Positions 23,620 to 34,932 of a stretch of DNA of 47,492 nt are shown here, in pieces (position 1 is the first letter of the stretch; every line of letters begins with the position of its first letter). Where the stretch lies: NCBI GenBank assembly GCA_017458145.1, contig JAFTGA010000034.1, forward strand, positions 1-47,492. Reading direction: 5' to 3'. The DNA comes from Bacteroidales bacterium (GTDB taxonomy: Bacteria > Bacteroidota > Bacteroidia > Bacteroidales > UBA932). Position numbers and translations under genes: made by a program. The notes beneath the pieces were generated by a model. It searched no databases. It saw only the letters and a list, made by a program, of their open reading frames with translations, and was not told the origin of the DNA.

Positions 23620-25058
23620 AAAAGTTGATCCTTTCCCTGGCCGCCCTTTGCCTGCTGTCCGCAGGCGCCTTCGCGCAGCCGAAAGAAATCCACATCATCT
23701 CCGCGAACGACATGCACGCGAAGATCGAGAATTTCCCGCAGCTGGCCGCCATCGTGGACAGCCTTCGAGCGACGTATCCCGAACTGCTCATCTTCTCCGC
23801 CGGCGACAACCGGACGGGCGAGCCGCTCAACGACCTGTACGAGATCCCGGCTTATCCGATGGTGGCCCTGATGAACCAGATCGGCTTCGACGGCACCACC
23901 CTGGGCAACCACGAGTTCGACTCCGGCCAGAAGGGCCTGGCCAAACTGATTTCCCTGTCCAACTTCCCCTATATCTGCTGCAACATCCTCCCGGACGAGA
24001 AATGGGGCATCCACACTGTTCCCTACAAGATTTTCTTCGTGGATGAGCTCCGGATCGCGGTGATCGGAGCCGTCCAGGTGGGTCCTTCCGGACATCCGGA
24101 CACCCATCCCGACAACTGCAAGGAAATCCTCTTCCGTCCCGTCGAGGAGACCGTCCAGGAGTACCAGTGGCTGCGCGACGAGTGCGACGTCGTCATTCTC
24201 CTCACCCACATCGGCTATGAGGAAGACGTGGAGTTGTCCAAGTCCGTCCCCTGGGTTGACCTGATCATCGGCGGCCACTCCCATACCCAGCTGGACGGCG
24301 GGGAGATCCACAACGACGTGATGATCACCCAGGACCTCAACCGCCTGCAGCGCGTCACGCACACCATCCTGACCGTCGAGGACGGCAAGGTCACCGGCCG
24401 CAGGGCCGAAAACATCGAGGTGACCGGCCATCCCGGACAGAACAAGATCGTGGCGGAAATGGTCCGCTACTTCAGTGACAACCCGGCGTTCCAGCGCGTG
24501 CTGGCCACACTCACGGCCCCGATGACCAGCTACGAGCAGCTCGGTTGCATGATGACCGACGCCTGGCGCGTGGAGACGGGATCCGACATCGCCTTCACCA
24601 ACACCGGCGGCGTGCGCTATGACCATCTCCCGGCAGGTCCCTTCACGGTCAGCGACGTGCTGCGCCTCGACCCGTTCGGCAACAGCCTTGTCCAGCTCGA
24701 GCTGACGGGCCAGGAACTCAAGGACATGCTCATCGCCACGCACTATGCCGACATCTCCTATGGATTCCCCAAGGTCAGCGGAATCATCTGCAACGTCACG
24801 TTTGACAAGAAGGAGCCCGACACCAAGATCAAGGACCTCAAGATCACCAACCCCGACGGCAGCAAGTTCGACCTCAAAAAGACCTACAAGGTCATCACCA
24901 GCAGTTATGTGGCCGCAATCGCGAACTCCCCTCGCAAGGACCAGGGCCGCGACATCAACCGCACCACTTCCGCCGTTATCCAGGACTACCTGGAGCACCA
25001 GGGCACGATTGACTACACGGGTGCCCAGCGCGTGTTCCGGAGCGTTTCGAAGAAATAA
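23616..25058 (+). CDS. Exported 5'-nucleotidase / metallophosphatase family protein
   Basis: 480 residues from MKKLILSLAALCLL, chosen because this ATG overlaps the stop of the upstream gene (ATGA) and begins a good signal peptide cut near AFAQ. The metallophosphatase domain (about 22-260) carries ISANDMHAKIE (metal-binding D and H), SAGDN, GNHEFD and a late GGHSHT. The C-terminal 5'-nucleotidase domain (about 290-480) has TNTGGVRYD and DPFGNSLV. It acts in the periplasm on nucleotides or UDP-sugars, giving nucleosides and phosphate, a fit with the nucleoside-hydrolase pair and the phosphate module. Confidence 0.9.
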   Translation: MKKLILSLAALCLLSAGAFAQPKEIHIISANDMHAKIENFPQLAAIVDSLRATYPELLIFSAGDNRTGEPLNDLYEIPAYPMVALMNQIGFDGTTLGNHEFDSGQKGLAKLISLSNFPYICCNILPDEKWGIHTVPYKIFFVDELRIAVIGAVQVGPSGHPDTHPDNCKEILFRPVEETVQEYQWLRDECDVVILLTHIGYEEDVELSKSVPWVDLIIGGHSHTQLDGGEIHNDVMITQDLNRLQRVTHTILTVEDGKVTGRRAENIEVTGHPGQNKIVAEMVRYFSDNPAFQRVLATLTAPMTSYEQLGCMMTDAWRVETGSDIAFTNTGGVRYDHLPAGPFTVSDVLRLDPFGNSLVQLELTGQELKDMLIATHYADISYGFPKVSGIICNVTFDKKEPDTKIKDLKITNPDGSKFDLKKTYKVITSSYVAAIANSPRKDQGRDINRTTSAVIQDYLEHQGTIDYTGAQRVFRSVSKK

Positions 25059-25069
25059 GACGCGATTAG

Positions 25070-25115
25070 TAGGAAAAGAAAGAGCCCCGCGGCTGCGGGG
25101 CTCTTTCTTTTCCTA
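25070..25115. terminator. Bidirectional terminator between convergent genes
   Basis: Perfect 21-bp stem, arms 25070-25090 and 25095-25115, with loop GGCT. A-rich and T-rich ends on both sides make it usable in both directions. It includes the stop codon of the phosphofructokinase gene. Confidence 0.9.
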
Positions 25116-26342
25116 CCAATTCAATATATTCCTGAAGTCGTAGGCCTCCGGATCGGGGACGAACTTCTTCGCCGCCTCGTAGTCGGCCGGGGTGATGTAG
25201 TGGCAGATGTGGTTGTAGTAGTTCTGCGCGATGCCGCCGCCGATCTCGACGCGACGCGGCGGAATCTTGCCCTCCTCGTTCTGCAGGTCGTGCAGATAGA
25301 GCGGCTTGGCCTCGCCGAAGGCATTCACATAGACCATGCAGCCGGTCTCGCCTTTCTTGAAGAGCTCGAACACGCCCATGGCGAGCTCGGAGCAATAGGT
25401 CAGGTCATAGCCGATCGGATCCTGGCAGCGGACGTCGTAGCCAATCTCCACCGGACGGGTCTTGGCCTTGAAGCCGATCTTCTTCATCTCCTTCTCCAGC
25501 AGCTCGTTGAAGAGAACGGCCTTGGAAATCTTGCCGAGTTCGGGATGTCCGTGCTCGTCGTAGGTCATGCTCACGCCGGCGGCCTTGATGTCCTCGGGAG
25601 CAAGGTCATGGAACACGCCTTCCGCCACCACGACGGTGCCGTAGCCGATGCCCAGCAGGCGGCGCTTGATGATGGTGGAGAGGGTCAGCTTGATGATCTT
25701 GTCGATGGTGATGGAGGTCTTGTTGAACATCTCCGGGATGATCGTCATCGGGGCGTGCGTGGCCTCGCCGATACCCAGGGCCAGGTGGCCGGCGCTGCGG
25801 CCCATAGCACTGATGAGCAGCCAGTTGCCGGAGGTGCGGGCATCCTCATACACGGTGCGGGCAATGTGCGCGCCCTCGTCTTTGGCGGAGTTGAAGCCGA
25901 AGGTCGGGGTGTTGTCCGGCAGCGGGAGGTCATTGTCGATCGTCTTGGGGACGTGGATGTTGGCGATGGGATACTTCTTGTTCTCCAGGAACTTCGCGAT
26001 GCGGTTGGCCGTGGAGGCGGTGTCGTCGCCGCCGACGGTCACCAGCAGCTTGATGTTGTTGTCCGTGAACAGGGACAGGTTGAAATTCTTCTCGAAATCC
26101 TCGTCCGTGGGCTTGAAGCGGCTCATCTGAAGATAGGAGCCCCCGCGGTTGAAGTAGGCGTCAGCCTTGAAAAAGTCGAGGTCCTCGGTGCGCGGGCTGG
26201 GGCTGAAGAGGCCGCTGTAGCCGCCGTGGAGGCCGATGACACGATAACCGCCGGCCAGGAAGGTCTTGGCCACGGAGCACACGACGGTGTTCATGCCCGG
26301 AGCCGGGCCGCCGCCGCAAAGAATAATGATGGAATCTTTCAT
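25113..26342 (-). CDS. Phosphofructokinase, PPi-dependent type
   Basis: 409 residues from MKDSIIILCGGGPAPGMN; a longer frame upstream has no family similarity. PFK landmarks are GGGPAPGMN (phosphate loop), VTVGGDDTAST and PKTIDNDLP with the catalytic TIDND aspartates. The GGDD motif (Asp instead of the Gly of ATP-PFK GGDG) marks pyrophosphate-dependent enzymes, so PPi is the likely donor. It phosphorylates fructose 6-phosphate to the 1,6-bisphosphate reversibly in the cytoplasm. The length is close to other single-chain PPi-PFKs in Bacteroidota. It is a single-gene unit ending at the bidirectional terminator. Confidence 0.9.
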   Translation of the reverse strand: MKDSIIILCGGGPAPGMNTVVCSVAKTFLAGGYRVIGLHGGYSGLFSPSPRTEDLDFFKADAYFNRGGSYLQMSRFKPTDEDFEKNFNLSLFTDNNIKLLVTVGGDDTASTANRIAKFLENKKYPIANIHVPKTIDNDLPLPDNTPTFGFNSAKDEGAHIARTVYEDARTSGNWLLISAMGRSAGHLALGIGEATHAPMTIIPEMFNKTSITIDKIIKLTLSTIIKRRLLGIGYGTVVVAEGVFHDLAPEDIKAAGVSMTYDEHGHPELGKISKAVLFNELLEKEMKKIGFKAKTRPVEIGYDVRCQDPIGYDLTYCSELAMGVFELFKKGETGCMVYVNAFGEAKPLYLHDLQNEEGKIPPRRVEIGGGIAQNYYNHICHYITPADYEAAKKFVPDPEAYDFRNILNW

Positions 26343-26435
26343 TGTGTAACTATAACTAACTGATTGAATTTCCTCGGAAAATCTTGCGAATTTACGCATT
26401 TCCCCGCGGAAATCCAAACGGCGGAGCGGCAATGC

Positions 26436-26758
26436 CTATCGCAGCATCCGCTGCGACAGGTAGCGCTGGCCGTGATGGCGTTGGAAGTCATGTTGGTGAG
26501 GGTGGTGCCGTCGTAGCTGAAGCCGGTGTCGTAGATGCCGCCGCTCATCGTGGTGGAGTTCAGGCCGTCCATGTCGGTGGTCGTGAAGGCGATGGGCTTT
26601 TCGGCGTCCGGTGCCTTGAAGAACTGGACGACGGCGGCAGGCTCTCCCTGGCGGGAAAGCGAATCGAGCACGGACCCGCAGACGACGGTCTGCTGCTATG
26701 CGAACAGGGCCGTGACGGAGAGCGCGGCGAGGATCAGGGTCGTGAAAATGCGTTTCAT
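26436..26758 (-). pseudogene. Broken N-terminal fragment of an outer-membrane (carboxypeptidase-regulatory-like) gene
   Basis: An ATG at 26756-26758 opens a clean signal peptide, MKRIFTTLILAALSVTALFA, then an in-frame TAG (26696-26698). In the same frame it goes on as QQTVVCGSVLDSLSRQGEPA and later IAFTTTDMDG, the start typical of TonB-linked outer-membrane proteins with a regulatory-like beta-sandwich. After that the sequence jumps (GLNSTTMSGGIYDTG), and a frame change then leads to an early stop at 26436. So it has a nonsense mutation plus internal loss and no barrel. The 26759-27024 gap upstream contains GC-rich DNA and no other gene. Confidence 0.65.
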
Positions 26759-26820
26759 ATCGTGTCGTTTTTGATTTCTGCTGCGAAAATAACAGGTGGC
26801 ACCGCGCCCGTCAACGATAA

Positions 26821-29181
<2,361 letters not shown>

Positions 29182-29187
29182 CGTAAG

Positions 29188-30123
29188 ATGAAGATAACCA
29201 GCAAGATAACAGACCTTTTCACCGACCGGATCTGGATGCTCGATACGAGCGCATCCTCCCCGGTCTACGCCGAGACCGTCCGTATCGTCAAGCTGATCCG
29301 CATCACCTTCAAGACTTTCATGGAGAACCGGATGGGCTTCCAGTGCGTGGCCCTGAGCTATTTCATCACGCTCGCCCTGGTCCCGCTGCTGGCTTTCGCC
29401 TTTGCCGTGACCGGCGGACTCGGCCTCGACGGCAAGGTCACCCAGGCCCTGGGGCTGCTGCTTCCCAACAATCCCGAGATCGTCCAGCTGCTCTCCGAGA
29501 AGGCCGACAACATCCTGAACTCCGCGCTCGGCGGCGGACTCGGCACCGTCTCCGCCATCTTCTTCCTCTGGACCATCCTCTGGATGATGTTCCAGGTGGA
29601 GCGCGTGTTCAACAACGTCTGGGGAATCCTCAAGATTCCGCGCAAGATCTTCACGCGTTTCGGATTCTATTTCCTGGTCCTGCTGCTCACCCCGTTCATC
29701 ATGATCATCTTCGGCGCAGGCGCCGTCTACGCCACCAACATCCCCCACCTCTTCGGCCTGGACATCCAGGAGATCCGCTTCATCTTCAAGCTGATCGGCT
29801 ACGCGATCTTCTATCTGATCCTCGTGATGACCCTGTTCGTGATGTACAAGGTCATCCCCGCCACCTATGTCGTGCCGCGCTACGCCTTCTATTCCGCCCT
29901 GATCGCCGGCATCATCTTCATGCTCTTCCAGTATATCTACCTGCACACGCAGATGTTCGTGGGGCGCCTGAACCAGGCCTACGGAATCCTCGCCGCCATC
30001 CCGCTCTTCCTGATCTGGCTGAATTTCAGCTGGCAGATCATCATCTACGGGGCGCAGCTGACCTATAGTTTCCAGAATATTGACAAGTATACCGTCTCCG
30101 CGTGGGACTACGAGAACAGATAA
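29188..30123 (+). CDS. YihY/BrkB family inner-membrane protein
   Basis: 311 residues with about six transmembrane helices (from about 60 to 300). The family signature is visible in FMENRMGFQCVALSYFITLALVPLL and WTILWMMFQVERVFNNVWG. YihY proteins are called ribonuclease BN-like in old annotation, but they are membrane proteins of uncertain function. It starts six bases after ligA, and its stop codon overlaps the rel start by one base (TAATG). Confidence 0.88.
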   Translation: MKITSKITDLFTDRIWMLDTSASSPVYAETVRIVKLIRITFKTFMENRMGFQCVALSYFITLALVPLLAFAFAVTGGLGLDGKVTQALGLLLPNNPEIVQLLSEKADNILNSALGGGLGTVSAIFFLWTILWMMFQVERVFNNVWGILKIPRKIFTRFGFYFLVLLLTPFIMIIFGAGAVYATNIPHLFGLDIQEIRFIFKLIGYAIFYLILVMTLFVMYKVIPATYVVPRYAFYSALIAGIIFMLFQYIYLHTQMFVGRLNQAYGILAAIPLFLIWLNFSWQIIIYGAQLTYSFQNIDKYTVSAWDYENR

Positions 30124-32312
30124 TGAGTTTTTCCAGATTCACCCCTGAAGACTACCGCCTGATCAACCAGGAATTCGAGAAGTTGATGCAGGTTGCCGCC
30201 CGCCGCTGCAAGAACGAGTCGGAGGTGGAGACCGTCCGCCGGGCCTTCGAGTTTGCGAACCAGGCCCACAAGGACGTCCGCCGCCGCTCGGGCGAGCCGT
30301 ATATGCTGCATCCCATTGCCGTCGCCGGAATCGTCGTGACCGAGATCGGGCTCGGCTGCAAGTCCATCTGCGCCGCCCTGCTGCACGATGTCGTGGAGGA
30401 CACGGCCTATACCGTGGATGACATCCGCAACCTGTTCGGCGACAAAATCGCCGCCCTGGTGGACGGCCTGACCAAGATCAAGACCGTCCTGGACAACGAG
30501 GAGCGCAAAGGCTCCTACACCAGCACGGAGAGCCTCCAGGCCGAGAATTTCAAGCGCATCCTGCTCACGCTGGGCGACGACGTGCGCGTCGTGCTGATCA
30601 AGCTGGCGGACCGCCTGCACAACTGCCGGACCATCGAATTCATGCCCGAGCACAAGCGCGACAAGATCCTCTCCGAGACGATGTTCATCTTCATCCCGCT
30701 GGCCCACCGCCTCGGCCTGTACAGCGTCAAGTCGGAGATGGAGAACATCTGGCTGCGTTTCAAGGAGCCGGAAGACTACCAGCGCATCACGGAGCGCATC
30801 AAGGGCAATGTCGCCAACCGCGACAAGGACATCGACACCTTCATCGCCCCGATCGAGCAGGCCCTCCAGGCCGCCGGATACCACTTCACCATCAAGAAAC
30901 GCATCAAGACCCCCTACTCCATCTGGTACAAGATGCGCACGAAGCGCGTCCCCTTCGAGCAGATCTACGACCTCTACGCCGTACGCATCATCTTCGACCC
31001 GCAGGAGAACAACATCCAGACGGAGCGCGGACAGGCCTACCTGATCTTCTCCACGGTCACCCACCTCTACCGGGAGAACCTGGGACGGCGCCGCGACTGG
31101 ATCTCCCAGCCCAAGAGCAACGGCTACGAGGCCCTGCACTGCACGCTGATGAGCCACGCCGGCTTCTGGGTGGAAGTCCAGATCCGCTCCAAGCGCATGG
31201 ACGACATCGCCGAGAAAGGCATCGCCGCCCACTGGGCCTACAAGAACGACGGCTACATCTCCGAGAACGACTCCGAGATGGACAAATGGCTGGCCGAGGT
31301 GCAGGAGATCCTGCTGAGCAACGACCTCAGCGCCCTGGAGCTCCTCGACATCATCCACAAGGACCTGGTCAGCAGCGAGATCGTGGTCTTCACCCCCAAG
31401 GGCGAGCAGAAAGCGGTCAGCAGCGGCGCCACAGCCCTGGACTTTGCGTACCGCATCCACACCCAGATCGGCAACAAGGCCATCGCCGCCAAGGTCAACA
31501 TGAAGCTGGTCCCCCTGTCCCAGACCCTCAAGGCCGGAGACCAGGTGGAGATCATCACGGCGGAGAACGCCCACCCCAAGATGGACTGGGTCTCCTTCCT
31601 GCAGACCCGTTACGCCCGCAACCGGGTGATCGAATATTTCCGGCAGGACTTCGACAAAATCGCCCGGGAGGGCAAGCGCATCTTCGGCGAGCGCATCCGC
31701 CTGATGGGGCTGGAAGCCAACCGGGATCTGGTGCGCAAGTTCCTGGACTACTCGCAGCTGCCCCAGCCGGACGAACTCTATTTCCGCATCGGGCTCGGCC
31801 TGCTCGGTCCCGAGGAATTCAAGAGCATCATCGACGAGAAGGACATGTCCACGGGCGAGAAGCGGAAATTCTCCATCCGGGAGGACAACGCCCACATGGT
31901 CCAGTACAAGATCGCGGAGTGCTGCCACCCGATCCCCGGCGATCCGGTCATCGGCTTCTCCACGGGCGAGAACCTCGTGATCGTCCACAAGAAATCCTGC
32001 CCCGTGGCGGAGAGCCTTGCCAGCAAGTACGGCAACCGGATGGTCGTCCCGCAGTGGGGCGCCGTCCAGCAGGAATACCCGATCCGCATTTCGCTCAAAG
32101 GCATCGACCGGCTCGGTCTGCTGAGCGAGATTTCCAGCTTCATCTCCCAGACCCTCGGCATCAACATGCGCAAGCTCCAGCTGTCCACGGACGGCGAACT
32201 GTTCGAGGGCTTCATCGAACTGCTCGTCCGCGACAAGAAGAACCTGGAGCGCATGGTGGAGGGGCTCAGTAAAATCGACGGCATCCAGGATGTCGTCCGG
32301 ACCGACATCTGA
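30123..32312 (+). CDS. rel: Bifunctional (p)ppGpp synthetase/hydrolase, RelA/SpoT family
   Basis: 729 residues from MSFSRFTPEDY, the ATG overlapping the stop of the upstream gene. The HD hydrolase domain is intact (LLHDVVEDT, then LADRLHNCRT), as is the synthetase domain (RIKTPYSIWYKM, and the substrate loop around KSNGYEALHC). TGS (VVFTPKGEQKAVSSGATALDFAY) and ACT domains follow, with CCHPIPGD. Both activities should therefore work. It makes and degrades the stringent-response alarmone in the cytoplasm. Confidence 0.95.
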   Translation: MSFSRFTPEDYRLINQEFEKLMQVAARRCKNESEVETVRRAFEFANQAHKDVRRRSGEPYMLHPIAVAGIVVTEIGLGCKSICAALLHDVVEDTAYTVDDIRNLFGDKIAALVDGLTKIKTVLDNEERKGSYTSTESLQAENFKRILLTLGDDVRVVLIKLADRLHNCRTIEFMPEHKRDKILSETMFIFIPLAHRLGLYSVKSEMENIWLRFKEPEDYQRITERIKGNVANRDKDIDTFIAPIEQALQAAGYHFTIKKRIKTPYSIWYKMRTKRVPFEQIYDLYAVRIIFDPQENNIQTERGQAYLIFSTVTHLYRENLGRRRDWISQPKSNGYEALHCTLMSHAGFWVEVQIRSKRMDDIAEKGIAAHWAYKNDGYISENDSEMDKWLAEVQEILLSNDLSALELLDIIHKDLVSSEIVVFTPKGEQKAVSSGATALDFAYRIHTQIGNKAIAAKVNMKLVPLSQTLKAGDQVEIITAENAHPKMDWVSFLQTRYARNRVIEYFRQDFDKIAREGKRIFGERIRLMGLEANRDLVRKFLDYSQLPQPDELYFRIGLGLLGPEEFKSIIDEKDMSTGEKRKFSIREDNAHMVQYKIAECCHPIPGDPVIGFSTGENLVIVHKKSCPVAESLASKYGNRMVVPQWGAVQQEYPIRISLKGIDRLGLLSEISSFISQTLGINMRKLQLSTDGELFEGFIELLVRDKKNLERMVEGLSKIDGIQDVVRTDI

Positions 32313-32317
32313 CGCCT

Positions 32318-34120
32318 ATGCAGAAACGAATCAAGACCTTCCTGCCGCTGCTCGCCGCCGTATGCGCGTGCCTGCTCCCGCTCTTCGCCCCGTCCTGCGC
32401 CAACACGACGCAGGCCCCCTCCGGCGGCAAGAAAGACACCATTCCCCCGCTGATCATCGACATCAGGCCGCTGCCGGGCACGATCGGCGTACCGCTCAGC
32501 GGCGCCACGTTCACGTTCACGTTCAACGAGTACGTGACCATCAAGACCCCGGCGAACATCTTCCTGTCGCCGCCGCAGCAGCGTCCGCCCAAGTCCCGCA
32601 TGCGCGGCAAGAGCATCACAGTCAGTTTCGAGGAGCCCCTGCAGCCCAATACGACCTACACCCTGTCCTTCACCGACGCCATCGCGGACGCCAACGAAGG
32701 GAATATGTTTCCGGGCTACACCTATGTCTTCTCCACCGGTGAACAGATTGATTCAATGATGCTCACGGGCACCGTGGTGGACTGCAACACCCTGTCCCCC
32801 GTCAAGGGCGCCACCGTGCTGCTCCACAAGGACCACGCCGATTCGGCCGTGCTCCTGCACCGGCCCTACGCCGCCGTCAAGACGGACGACTGGGGCTTCT
32901 TCGCCCTGCCGTTCATCCAGGACACCTCCTACCGGATCTATGCCATCCGTGACGCCAACAACGACAACATCTACGACCCCGAGACGGAGACCATCGCATT
33001 CATCGACTCGCTGGTCCGCCCGGTGATGGTCGCCAACGACACCGTCCCGGAGATGCTCAAGTACGACATGACCGACACGCTGCGCTGCCAGGCACGCCGC
33101 AGCGAGTACGAACTCAAGCTCTTCCGCGAGAAGCCGACCAAGCAGTACATCGTGAACAAGGTCCGCACCGCGGAGCGTTCGGCCTACCTGACCTTCATGG
33201 CCCCCGGCGCCTGGATCGACTCGCTGTGGATCCGCGGCTTCCGCGCGGACCAGGTCATCAGCCAGTTCAACATCCTGCAGGACAGCCTCGAACTCTGGAT
33301 CAACAGCCGCCGTGCCGCGCCCGACACGATGCGCATCTATGTCAACTACCGCAAGACCGACTCCCTGGGACGGCTCGTCCCCACGCAAGAGATCGTCCGG
33401 CTCGCCATGCCGAACGACAAGCGCACCTATTCCAAGAGCACCCGGCGCAACATCAAGCACGAAGACACGACCTGCGTTTATTCTTTCAAGGCTGCAGCCG
33501 AAACCGTGGAGCAGAACGGCTTCGAGCTGGAATTCCGCAACCCCATCATCACGGAGCATTTCGACTCCGTGGACTTCCGCGTGATCAACACCCGCCAGCG
33601 CGAGTCCAAGGCCGAATTCACCGTGGAGCAGGACAGCCTCAACCTGCGGCGCTACATCCTGCGTCCCAAGGACAAGATGATGCCGGGCTTCCAGTATTCG
33701 ATGAAACTCCCCTACCGGGCCTTCCGCGACATCAACGGGTTCTGGTCCGACAGCACCGTCGTCAAGGTCAGCCTCCCCACGGACGAGACGCTGAGCGTGC
33801 TGGAGCTGGAGCTCACCGGCGTGGACCGCAAGCTCATCGTGGACCTGCTCGGCGAGAAGCGGGACAAGGTGCTGCGCAGTTATGTCGTGGACCAGAACGG
33901 CACCCTGCGTTTCCCCTACCTCAAGGCCGGCCGCTACAGCATCCGTTTCACCGAGGACGGCAACCGCAATTCCATCGTGGACACCGGATCCCTGCTGGAG
34001 CGCCGCCAGCCCGAGAAAGTTGTTTTTCTGAAGGTCGCCGGCCAGGACTACCTGTCGATCCCGGCCAGCACCGAACTCGTGCAGACCGTGGATCTGTCCA
34101 CCATCTTCCAAGAACCGTGA
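32318..34120 (+). CDS. Ig-like domain lipoprotein
   Basis: 600 residues. The leader has a lipobox, LFAPSC (cysteine at about 28), then a linker with PSGGKKDTIPP. Residues 40-140 look like a bacterial Ig-like (Big_5) domain: FTFTFNEYVTI, IFLSPP, LQPNTTYTLSF. The following part alternates beta-rich segments, with a possible calcium-binding-like YAIRDANNDNIYDPETET and a matching later IRFTEDGNRNSI. This layout is common in conserved Bacteroidota cell-surface lipoproteins of unknown function. It starts five bases after rel and is followed, five bases past its stop, by an outer-membrane protein gene. Confidence 0.75.
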   Translation: MQKRIKTFLPLLAAVCACLLPLFAPSCANTTQAPSGGKKDTIPPLIIDIRPLPGTIGVPLSGATFTFTFNEYVTIKTPANIFLSPPQQRPPKSRMRGKSITVSFEEPLQPNTTYTLSFTDAIADANEGNMFPGYTYVFSTGEQIDSMMLTGTVVDCNTLSPVKGATVLLHKDHADSAVLLHRPYAAVKTDDWGFFALPFIQDTSYRIYAIRDANNDNIYDPETETIAFIDSLVRPVMVANDTVPEMLKYDMTDTLRCQARRSEYELKLFREKPTKQYIVNKVRTAERSAYLTFMAPGAWIDSLWIRGFRADQVISQFNILQDSLELWINSRRAAPDTMRIYVNYRKTDSLGRLVPTQEIVRLAMPNDKRTYSKSTRRNIKHEDTTCVYSFKAAAETVEQNGFELEFRNPIITEHFDSVDFRVINTRQRESKAEFTVEQDSLNLRRYILRPKDKMMPGFQYSMKLPYRAFRDINGFWSDSTVVKVSLPTDETLSVLELELTGVDRKLIVDLLGEKRDKVLRSYVVDQNGTLRFPYLKAGRYSIRFTEDGNRNSIVDTGSLLERRQPEKVVFLKVAGQDYLSIPASTELVQTVDLSTIFQEP

Positions 34121-34125
34121 CCGTT

Positions 34126-34932
34126 ATGAGATTCCACCGGCTTATCCTCTCTGTCCTGCTGGTCCTGGCGGCTGTGTGCGCCGGGGCGCAGGAAGTACAG
34201 TTCGACTCCGTCGCCGTCTCCTCCAGGAAGAAAGAGCGCATCAACAACTATATCATGATCGGGGTCAACTACGGCGTGAGTTTCTGCAATATGTATTACG
34301 CGCCCTCGCGTCACAACCGCGCCTGGCAGGTCCACCCGAACTACGTGTCCGTGATGTTCACCAAACACAGCAAGATGTTCGACAGCGATGACCTCGCAAT
34401 GTTCGCCCTGACGGCGGGTTTCGCGCACGGCTACGAAGGATTCGGCTTCCTGCGGGACCCGGACACGGGATACTCCCAGAATGTGGACGGCGCGGAACAG
34501 GGCACGATCGAGGTCTTCGAAATCCCGGCCCTGGCGCAGATCCACATAGACTTCCATCCCGCCAAGATCCTGGCGAACGTAGGCGTGTACGGCGGCTGGC
34601 GCAACAGCATCTCACGCAGCGGCCCGACCCTCGAACCCGAGTTCGAGCACGCATTCCGCTCCTACGAGAACCGCTGGGAATACGGCCTGCAGGGCGGCGC
34701 CGGATTTGCGCTGATGTTCGATCCGATCGAAATCCATTTCAACGCCATGCTGCGCTGGTCCTGGTCCTCGCTCTATCGGCCCGACTATGCCAGCCAGTAC
34801 TACTATCGCTACGCCTATCCGCTGGACATCATCGCCACGATCGGCGTACACTTCCAGCTGACCAAACGCACCGGCAAGACGAGCAGCCAGCTCCGCCGAG
34901 AAGCAAAAGAGATCGTATATGGCACGCATTGA
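34126..34932 (+). CDS. Outer-membrane beta-barrel protein of unknown function
   Basis: 268 residues from MRFHRLILSVLLVL, with a signal peptide cut near AGAQ. The mature part is rich in aromatic, alternating beta-strand segments (IMIGVNYGVSFCNMYY, WQVHPNYVSVMF, IHFNAMLRWSWSSLY) and ends in a basic tail. It looks like a small outer-membrane barrel. A much longer frame reaching back to 33226 is only an overlap with the upstream gene. The last 14 bases overlap the ispG start. Its placement in a conserved-looking cluster suggests an envelope role. Confidence 0.7.
   Translation: MRFHRLILSVLLVLAAVCAGAQEVQFDSVAVSSRKKERINNYIMIGVNYGVSFCNMYYAPSRHNRAWQVHPNYVSVMFTKHSKMFDSDDLAMFALTAGFAHGYEGFGFLRDPDTGYSQNVDGAEQGTIEVFEIPALAQIHIDFHPAKILANVGVYGGWRNSISRSGPTLEPEFEHAFRSYENRWEYGLQGGAGFALMFDPIEIHFNAMLRWSWSSLYRPDYASQYYYRYAYPLDIIATIGVHFQLTKRTGKTSSQLRREAKEIVYGTH

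Noticed and set aside
25200-26363. 387-codon frame opposite the phosphofructokinase gene
   Set aside because: It is the antisense shadow of a GC-rich gene with clear PFK motifs; its own translation has none. The same applies to long frames opposite ligA, rel, the GH2 gene, trpB and the nucleoside-hydrolase pair.
33226-34125. N-terminal extension of the outer-membrane protein gene
   Set aside because: The extension is out of frame with the lipoprotein gene it overlaps and has no domain; a good signal peptide starts at 34126.
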